Shown: positions 58,491 through 64,000 of the stretch, piece by piece
Layout: each line of letters starts with the position of its first letter
Numbering within the stretch: position 1 is the stretch's first letter
The notes under the pieces: generated by a model
Database searches by the model: none
What the model saw: only the letters and a program-made list of their open reading frames with translations
Told to the model about the DNA's origin: nothing
Position numbers and translations under genes: made by a program
Assembly (NCBI GenBank): GCA_963716135.1
Contig: OY970289.1
Location: 806,001 to 870,000 of the forward strand
DNA length: 64,000 nt
Origin: CAVRAW01 sp963716135
GTDB taxonomy: Bacteria; Planctomycetota; Planctomycetia; Pirellulales; JADZDJ01
Reading direction: 5' to 3'

Positions 58491-60284
58491 ATGCCTCCGG
58501 TATTTCTGCAACTCGTGCTGATCCTCGTCCTCGGCACGCTCGCCCAATGGACCGCCTGGCGAATTCGCCTGCCGTCGATCTTGCTGCTGTTGGCTGCCGG
58601 AATCATCGCCGGTCCCATTGCCGGATGGATCCAGCCCGATCAATTGTTCGGCGATTTGATCATGCCCCTCATCTCCCTCTCGGTGGCGGTGATTCTCTAC
58701 GAGGGAGGCCTGAATCTGAAGATCCGCGAATTGCGCGAAATCGGCGGCTTGTTCTTCCGACTCATCACCATCGGCGTCGCCGTCACCTGGGCAATTACTG
58801 CCGCCGCGGCTCACTATGTCCTCGATTTTGAATGGCCCGTCGCCACGCTGCTCGGCGCCATTCTGGTCGTCACCGGCCCCACCGTCGTCGGCCCCATCAT
58901 TCGCTATCTCCGGCTGCGCGGCAAAGTTGGCGCCCTGCTCAAGTGGGAAGGAATCATCATCGATCCCATCGGCGCCATCCTGGCCGTGCTCGTGTTCGCC
59001 GCCATCCGCTCCGGCCACGATTCCATCGGCCAGCCCGCACTCACCTTGGCACTCACCGTCGGAACCGGAGTCATCGCCGGCTGCGTCGCCGCGGCCTTGT
59101 TGACCATCGGCTTGAAGCGATTTTGGATTCCCGATTCGCTCTACAACCCCGTCTCGCTGATGCTGATGGCCGTCGCCCTGACCGCCGCCAACTACATCCA
59201 AGACGAGTCGGGGCTGGTGGCCGTCACCATCATGGGAATCGTGCTGGCAAATCAAAAGCACGTCGACGTGCATCACGTCGTGGCCTTCAAAGAAACGCTC
59301 ACCATCCTCCTGATCTCCTGCCTGTTCATCGTGCTGGCCGCCCGCGTTCCCGTCAGTGAGCTAGAGCGCCTGCCGCACTATCGCCTGATCTTCGTCGCCG
59401 TGCTGATTTTGTTCGCCCGCCCCGCATCGGTGCTGCTCTCCACCTGGCCTTCGTCGCTCACCTGGCGCGAACGTCTGTTCATGTGCTGCATGGCGCCGCG
59501 CGGAATTGTGGCCGCCGCCATTTCCGCCGTCATTGCCATCCGCCTTGCCGATGCCGGCTTCGAAAGCGCCAGCCACATGGTCCCCGTCACATTCATCGTC
59601 GTGTTCGTCACCGTGCTGCTCTACGGGTTGGCCGCGTCCCCGCTGGCGCGCGGATTAGGCCTCACCCAGGCCAACCCGCAAGGAATTCTGTTCATCGGCG
59701 CCGATCCCTGGGTACGCGAGCTGGCCAAAGCACTCCACGACGAAGGCTGCCCGGTTTGCCTGGTGGATACCGATTGGGAAAATATCGGCCTCACGCGCAT
59801 GGCCGGCCTCCCCTGCCTTTACGGCAGCGCCTTGGTCGAAGCCACCCACGAACAAATCGATTTCGCCGGCCTGGGCCGCATGCTGGCCGTCACCAGCAAC
59901 AACGAAGTCAACTCGCTGGCCTGTCTTCGCTACGCCGACGAATTCGGCAAGCAGGAATCGTATCAGCTCACAATTCCCGAAGCGAAAAAAGGATTGCACG
60001 AGCAAATCCCGCTGGAACATCGCGGCCGAATTCTGTTTCACTTCGACCTGACATTCGCCCAACTTAGCGAAATGCTTCGCGGCAACTTCAGCATCAAGAA
60101 AACCAAGCTCACCAAGGAATTCGGCTTTCCCGAATTCCAAGCCGAGCACGGCAGCGCCGCCATGCCCCTGCTACTGGTGCGCCCCGACGGCACGGTGCAA
60201 GTCTGGACCACCGACGCCACGTTAGATCCCAAACCCGACGACCTTATCATCAGCATTGTGCCAAGCGCTCCAAAAGCCGCATGA
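58491..60284 (+). CDS. NhaP-type sodium (potassium)/proton antiporter with C-terminal RCK domain
   Basis: 597 residues. Residues 1-400 hold about twelve hydrophobic segments typical of CPA1 exchangers, with GAILVVTGPTVVGPIIRYLR and KWEGIIIDPIGAILAVLVFA; the Asp in IIIDPIG is the ion-binding carboxylate. From about residue 400, GILFIGADPWVRELAKALHD is a TrkA-N nucleotide-binding fold and the last 60 residues resemble TrkA-C. RCK domains gate transport in response to NAD(H), ATP or cyclic di-AMP. Likely exports sodium or potassium in exchange for protons. ATG 58491 is preferred to the adjoining GTG 58488. Confidence 0.88.
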   Translation: MPPVFLQLVLILVLGTLAQWTAWRIRLPSILLLLAAGIIAGPIAGWIQPDQLFGDLIMPLISLSVAVILYEGGLNLKIRELREIGGLFFRLITIGVAVTWAITAAAAHYVLDFEWPVATLLGAILVVTGPTVVGPIIRYLRLRGKVGALLKWEGIIIDPIGAILAVLVFAAIRSGHDSIGQPALTLALTVGTGVIAGCVAAALLTIGLKRFWIPDSLYNPVSLMLMAVALTAANYIQDESGLVAVTIMGIVLANQKHVDVHHVVAFKETLTILLISCLFIVLAARVPVSELERLPHYRLIFVAVLILFARPASVLLSTWPSSLTWRERLFMCCMAPRGIVAAAISAVIAIRLADAGFESASHMVPVTFIVVFVTVLLYGLAASPLARGLGLTQANPQGILFIGADPWVRELAKALHDEGCPVCLVDTDWENIGLTRMAGLPCLYGSALVEATHEQIDFAGLGRMLAVTSNNEVNSLACLRYADEFGKQESYQLTIPEAKKGLHEQIPLEHRGRILFHFDLTFAQLSEMLRGNFSIKKTKLTKEFGFPEFQAEHGSAAMPLLLVRPDGTVQVWTTDATLDPKPDDLIISIVPSAPKAA

Positions 60285-60350
60285 CCGTGCGAGTTCCGCG
60301 CCAATCTTGTCCCGACCCCTTTTCGCGGCGCGATCCAAACCACGGGCGGG

Positions 60351-61445
60351 TCATTTCGCCTGCGCTGTCACATCTTCAATCTGCTCCCCGCCCTGCATCG
60401 AGATCGTCCGGATGTCTTTCCCCTTGAAATCCACCGCTTTCAAATCCACCATGCGAATGCGGCTGTTCTCGAATGTGCGGTAGTAGTACCGCCGGTTCGT
60501 CAGGTCGGAAACGCTTGTCCAAAGAGTGTAATCGGCCGCCATGTGCCCGTCTTCGATGCCGCGCGCCGCACCTTTGGGAATGTCGAATTGATTCAAAATG
60601 TGAAACGCTTGCAGCACGCCCTCCCGCGACGTATCTACCGGCAGCGCACTTTTGGAAAACGCCACTGCCCGCACAAACCGCGAGGGAGGCGTGAAATCGC
60701 CGGGCAGTCCCAGCATGCCGCTCCCTTGTCCAAACGCTTTGATCTCTTCTCCGCCGACGTCGATCGACGGCACATTGTTCACCCGCGTGTTGACGTAGTT
60801 GCTCAAATTCGTCATGTGCCATTCGAATCCGGGCGAGTTCGACATCACCCCCAACGGGTTCGTGTAAATCTTCAGTTCACCGTCAATATGCTCCAGCACC
60901 ACGCAATTTCCATGCGCATCGCTCACGATGAAATGCGCAGGCGGCACAATGCCCATGTCCGGCTGCACCACCGCCCCCACGCGCACATTCTTGGCGGCGG
61001 CAATGGCCTCCGGCACATCGGCACATGTGCCCAGCAAATACACGCCCAATTCCCACGGCGCCAATGCCTGCTTGATATCCTCGGGCCGAATTTCCTGGTA
61101 CTTCGCAAAACCGGGAAAATAAAACAGTCCGACCGCTAACCCCTGTTCGTTCAACCCATCCAACGTAATGGGCAGGTTGAACGCGCTAACTCCGACGACT
61201 CCGTATTTGGTCGTCCAGCGAAGCCCCGGCTTTCCGCTGGGCGTGCCCCCCACATACTCCTTGTCCCTGGGTACGACGATGATGTTCGACTTCAGGTCCA
61301 CGGCAAATTCCAGCGTGCGACCAAAAATGATCGAGCCATCCTCCGGCCTGATCGTGATGCCGGTACATGCCGGGGCCACCCGCGGGCTGACGCTGCTCAG
61401 GATCATGATGGCGATTAGCGCCGAAACTTGTTGAATGCGATTCAT
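60351..61445 (-). CDS. Choloylglycine hydrolase / penicillin V acylase family amidase
   Basis: 364 residues. A signal peptide (residues 1-26) ends APA, which leaves Cys 27 (ACTGITI) as the new N-terminus and catalytic nucleophile of the linear-amide C-N hydrolase (Ntn) fold. Further conserved features are IIFGRTLEFA (Arg of the active site), PITLDGLNEQGLAVGLFYFP and YTNPLGVMSNSPGFEWH, where the Asn is part of the oxyanion site. Members hydrolyse bile salts, penicillin V or, in free-living bacteria, probably N-acyl homoserine lactones and other N-acyl amides. A periplasmic location fits the signal peptide. Confidence 0.9.
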   Translation of the reverse strand: MNRIQQVSALIAIMILSSVSPRVAPACTGITIRPEDGSIIFGRTLEFAVDLKSNIIVVPRDKEYVGGTPSGKPGLRWTTKYGVVGVSAFNLPITLDGLNEQGLAVGLFYFPGFAKYQEIRPEDIKQALAPWELGVYLLGTCADVPEAIAAAKNVRVGAVVQPDMGIVPPAHFIVSDAHGNCVVLEHIDGELKIYTNPLGVMSNSPGFEWHMTNLSNYVNTRVNNVPSIDVGGEEIKAFGQGSGMLGLPGDFTPPSRFVRAVAFSKSALPVDTSREGVLQAFHILNQFDIPKGAARGIEDGHMAADYTLWTSVSDLTNRRYYYRTFENSRIRMVDLKAVDFKGKDIRTISMQGGEQIEDVTAQAK

Positions 61446-61527
61446 GTTTTTTGACTCCGGGAGTGTCCGTTGTGCGATGCGCAAGTGTACGTCACCGCGT
61501 AATCCCAAGCGCCGCAGCAATTTTTCG

Positions 61528-62469
61528 CTACTTCGACGCTTCAACAATCGCCCGCTGCATCGCATCCCGAATTCCCGCCGGTCGAACCGAAAACGATTCC
61601 AACGCGCTGGCGTTCGTAACCACGGTGGGATTTTTCAAGCCTTCAATCAAATGGCGGCCAACTTCCGCCGATGCAGGCGTAACCAACCCCAGCCACAAAC
61701 TGGAAAGATAGGGCGTAAGCAATGGCACCGAAATCAACCACCTTCGCAGCCCCCGCTGCCGCGCATATTCCCGAATCAAGTCTCCATATGTCGTCACATC
61801 CGGCCCGCCAATCTCAAAAACTCGACTTTCTCCCGCCGGCAGCTCCAACGCCGCAACCAAGTAGCTAAGCACATCATCGATCGCAATCGGCTGCGTGGGT
61901 GTCGCCAGCCAGCGAGGACAAATCATCACCGGCAACCGATTGGTGAGCGAACCAATCATCTCAAACGAAAGGCTCCCCGCCCCAATAATCACCGAGGCCC
62001 GAAACTCAATTACCTCCGCTCCCGAATCTCGCAGAATCGCTCCCACCTCGTGCCGGCTCCGCAAATGCGCCGACAGCTTGGGATCCGCATCGTCCCCCAA
62101 CCCGCCCAAATAAACGATCCGCTTTACCCCCGCCTGCTTCGCCGCCGCTGAAAAATTCTCGGCCGCTATGCGATCTTGTTTCCGAAAGTCTCCCGACGAC
62201 GCCATCAAATGCACAAGGTAGTATGCAGTGGTCACCCCTTGCAGCGCCGCATCGAGCGACGCCCGATTCAGAACGTCGCCTTTGACGATCTTGTCGGCTA
62301 CACTCAACTCGGTCTGAATCTTTTCAGGATTTCGAACCAGACATCGAACTCGCCGACCGCGCTCGTTCAATAACGGAAGCAGGCGACCGCCGACATATCC
62401 TGATGCCCCGGTAAGTAGAATCACTTGCCCGTCGATCGCCGGCTCAACAGGCTTTGCGAAGTCGCGCAT
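61528..62469 (-). CDS. NAD(P)-binding SDR-like protein
   Basis: 313 residues from ATG 62469 (GTG 62484 would add five). ILLTGASGYVGGRLLPLLNE is the Rossmann dinucleotide motif; VRCLVRNPEKI and KGDVLNRASLDAALQGV fit atypical/extended SDRs of the NmrA/YwnB type. TAYYLVHLM and EVIEFRASVIIGAGSLSFEM follow the pattern of the SDR_a5-like proteins that are often fused or linked to DUF2867. The active-site Tyr is not obvious, so it may bind rather than reduce. Divergent from the DUF1990 gene with 83 bp between starts; the two families are often neighbours. Confidence 0.83.
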   Translation of the reverse strand: MRDFAKPVEPAIDGQVILLTGASGYVGGRLLPLLNERGRRVRCLVRNPEKIQTELSVADKIVKGDVLNRASLDAALQGVTTAYYLVHLMASSGDFRKQDRIAAENFSAAAKQAGVKRIVYLGGLGDDADPKLSAHLRSRHEVGAILRDSGAEVIEFRASVIIGAGSLSFEMIGSLTNRLPVMICPRWLATPTQPIAIDDVLSYLVAALELPAGESRVFEIGGPDVTTYGDLIREYARQRGLRRWLISVPLLTPYLSSLWLGLVTPASAEVGRHLIEGLKNPTVVTNASALESFSVRPAGIRDAMQRAIVEASK

Positions 62470-62552
62470 TAGATTGTGAGTCACAAGTCCACTTTGCGGT
62501 TAAAACGCAACGAGTCCGATACTCAAAGATACCTTTTTCCCGCTATCGCCCA

Positions 62553-63125
62553 ATGCTGCTATTTCGTAAACCAACGCCGGAAACGATCCAGGCTTTCCTG
62601 CAACATCAGCAGCCGCTCGATCTCACTTATCGCGAAGTCGGAATGACAGCCTCGATCGCACCAGCGCGTTACGATCGCGACCACACGCGAGTGAAGTTGG
62701 GCGCAGGGATCGAGACATTCGCCGCCGCGAAATCCGCACTACAGCGCTGGAAGCATTTTCGGCTAGGCTGGCTCGAAGCCTGCCCCTCCGACACGCCGAT
62801 CCAAAATGGCCAGACTGTAGCAGTGCTGGCGCGACTCATGGGCGTATGGTCGCTGAATGCCTGTCGAATCATCAACGTCATCGACGACGACAACCCGGCA
62901 AAACGCTTTGGTTTCACCTACGGCACTTTACCAGGACACGTCGAATCGGGAGAGGAACGCTTCCTAATCGAGATGGATCCGACGGGAAACGTCTGGTACG
63001 ACATTCTCGCCCTGTCTCGCCCGCGCCACATCTTGGCCCGACTCGGATACCTCTACGTCCGCCGAATCCAAAGGCAATTCGCCCAACAATCGGCCGCGGC
63101 GATGTGCGCGGCCGTCGGGCAATAA
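62553..63125 (+). CDS. DUF1990 family protein
   Basis: 190 residues from ATG 62553 (MLLFRKPTPETI). LTYREVGMT, YDRDHTRVKLGAG, VLARLMGVWSLNACRIINVI and FGFTYGTLPGHVESGEERF are the conserved DUF1990 stretches in order. The biochemical role of the family is unknown; it has START-like character. The in-frame upstream extension to 62454 overlaps the divergent promoter region and shows no similarity, so I leave it out. Confidence 0.88.
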   Translation: MLLFRKPTPETIQAFLQHQQPLDLTYREVGMTASIAPARYDRDHTRVKLGAGIETFAAAKSALQRWKHFRLGWLEACPSDTPIQNGQTVAVLARLMGVWSLNACRIINVIDDDNPAKRFGFTYGTLPGHVESGEERFLIEMDPTGNVWYDILALSRPRHILARLGYLYVRRIQRQFAQQSAAAMCAAVGQ

Positions 63126-63150
63126 TCCGCGGCTGATGTTTCCGTACCAG

Positions 63151-63235
63151 TGGCCGAGGCGGGACTCGAACCCGCACGTCCCTAACGGGACAAGGGATTT
63201 TAAGTCCCTTGCGTCTGCCATTCCGCCACTCGGCC
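63151..63235 (-). tRNA. tRNA-Leu (anticodon UAA)
   Basis: 85 nt on the minus strand. Acceptor GGCCGAG pairs with CTCGGCC (7/7), D-arm GTGGCGGAATGGCAGAC, anticodon stem AGGGA/TCCCT around the loop CTTAAAA (anticodon TAA), long class II variable arm GTCCC-GTTA-GGGAC, and T-arm GCGGG-TTCGAGT-CCCGC. Discriminator A; the 3' CCA is not encoded. Confidence 0.95.
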
Positions 63236-63715
63236 AAACGTGCTTCTGAGCCACTCGAAAGTTCGGTTTGTAGCTCGGCTTGCAGCAGACCGGAAAACCG
63301 ATCTAAAGACAAGCATCGCCTTCGGTTATATCCAGGTAGCGAACCCGGCAAAAGCCCGGGTCGTGACCCCGGCCGTGGACCGGCTGGAGCACTACTGCCG
63401 GTCCACCTTTTCCCTTTGCGCCGTCGGGCTTTCCGTTCGCGTGGACCAGGAGACCGGCAAAAAGCCGGTGAAGGTTCCACACAGCAACTTCGGATCTTGA
63501 TCGCTGCCTTCCGGAACATTCAAGTCCCCTGCACCAACCACCCGCAGGGAAGAAACAAGATATCTGGCGAAGGACGACCGCGGCATCCGCTGTGCTCGAT
63601 CACCACACAACAGACCCGGAGGCAGTTGAGGATCTCCCGATCACCTAGATATCTAGATATATTGTTGCCGTAGTGTGACAGCCCTAATGCCCTTTGGAAT
63701 TTGGAGGTCGACAGC
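63236..63715. other. Region without a recognised gene before the histone-like gene
   Basis: About 480 bp. Overlapping open frames exist on both strands but none has a ribosome-binding site with a convincing product. It contains the upstream region of the tRNA on its strand and the leader of the small basic protein. Several short inverted repeats (for example ACCCGGC/GCCCGGGT around 63340-63362) are visible. Confidence 0.4.
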
Positions 63716-63919
63716 ATGCCGAATACAAGTTCAAGCGTGAAGACATTAACCGCAGGCAAGAAAGCAGCACTCACGCGGAAACGACGAGCTGCCGGAAGAA
63801 AAGCGGCGGCTACCAAAAAATGGAGAGCGGCCGGAAAGAAAGCGGCACGAACTCGCAAACGCCGCGCGGCTGGAAAGAAAGCGGCCGAGACAAGAAAGCA
63901 AAATGCTCAGCTCGCCTAG
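63716..63919 (+). CDS. Small histone H1-like basic protein with four 13-residue repeats
   Basis: 67 residues. After MPNTSSSVKTLTA come four tandem 13-residue units (39 bp each): GKKAALTRKRRAA, GRKAAATKKWRAA, GKKAARTRKRRAA and GKKAAETRKQNAQ. About 40 percent of residues are Lys or Arg and nearly as many Ala, like bacterial histone H1/Hc1-type or AlgP-type C-terminal tails, which bind and compact DNA. GGAGG at 63703-63707 lies 8 bp before ATG 63716. Alternative: an RNA-binding or phage-derived packaging protein. No other domain is present. Confidence 0.75.
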   Translation: MPNTSSSVKTLTAGKKAALTRKRRAAGRKAAATKKWRAAGKKAARTRKRRAAGKKAAETRKQNAQLA

Positions 63920-64000
63920 TTTGTGATCCAACATCTCACAGGCACTTCGCTCGGAGACGTCGAACCGCACTTCCAACTGCTCGACCGCCGCGAACACGGA

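Noticed and set aside
63240..63500. An 86-codon plus-strand frame after the tRNA
   Set aside because: No ribosome-binding site, no recognisable motif, and overlapping frames of similar length on the same strand.

Overview
The window is GC-rich DNA from a bacterium that is most likely a planctomycete (Planctomycetota, probably Pirellulales-like). The support is family content: two PEP-CTERM sorted secreted proteins, a DUF1559 protein with a pilin-like N-terminus, a small secreted TTYYAP-repeat protein, and an expanded paralogue array of membrane proteins with C-terminal TPRs. This is inference from families; no rRNA gene is present.

Region 1 (1-36.1 kb). The 3' end of a fumarylacetoacetate-hydrolase-type gene is followed by a short PEP-CTERM protein and then by fifteen consecutive, same-strand genes (1149-32618). 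Each encodes a multi-pass membrane protein with an early WDD/FDD acidic motif and 5-8 TPRs, which resembles eukaryotic TMTC / GT-C type protein O-mannosyltransferases. Most gaps are 2-31 bp, so this looks like one very long transcription unit. A second, much larger PEP-CTERM protein follows. The two PEP-CTERM proteins share a mature N-terminal domain and a promoter of the same design (TTGCTR-17 bp-RATAAT), so the array is bracketed by two related, co-regulated exported proteins. My working hypothesis is a dedicated envelope or protein O-glycosylation locus. The paralogues fall into three subtypes and show clear gene-conversion tracts. A sixteenth paralogue lies alone at 56.3-58.4 kb.

Region 2 (36.4-48.9 kb). 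This holds a DUF1559 protein, a class C-type acid phosphatase, a secreted protein of unknown function, a DUF202 membrane protein, a family 5 uracil-DNA glycosylase, a four-CBS-domain protein, a TIGR01777-type epimerase, a Sua5-type threonylcarbamoyl-AMP synthase, a matrixin-like metalloprotease, a half-size TauE/SafE permease and the TTYYAP protein. A tandem pair of identical 34-residue basic small proteins follows, then MscL and a PPK2-family kinase.

Region 3 (48.9-64 kb). A three-gene xanthine-dehydrogenase-type molybdoenzyme cluster (FeS/FAD subunit, molybdopterin subunit, XdhC maturation factor) is followed by a secreted unknown protein, a PHB-depolymerase-like esterase, TPR paralogue 16, an NhaP-type antiporter with an RCK domain, a choloylglycine-hydrolase-family amidase, a divergent NAD(P)-binding protein / DUF1990 pair, tRNA-Leu(UAA) and a small histone-H1-like protein made of 13-residue repeats.

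Quality caveat. At least fifteen apparent frameshifts interrupt otherwise conserved genes, both in the array and in single-copy genes (mscL, xdhC, the metalloprotease). Many are one base missing from a short homopolymer. I read most of them as sequencing or assembly indels and give full repaired spans, with the break point stated in each entry.
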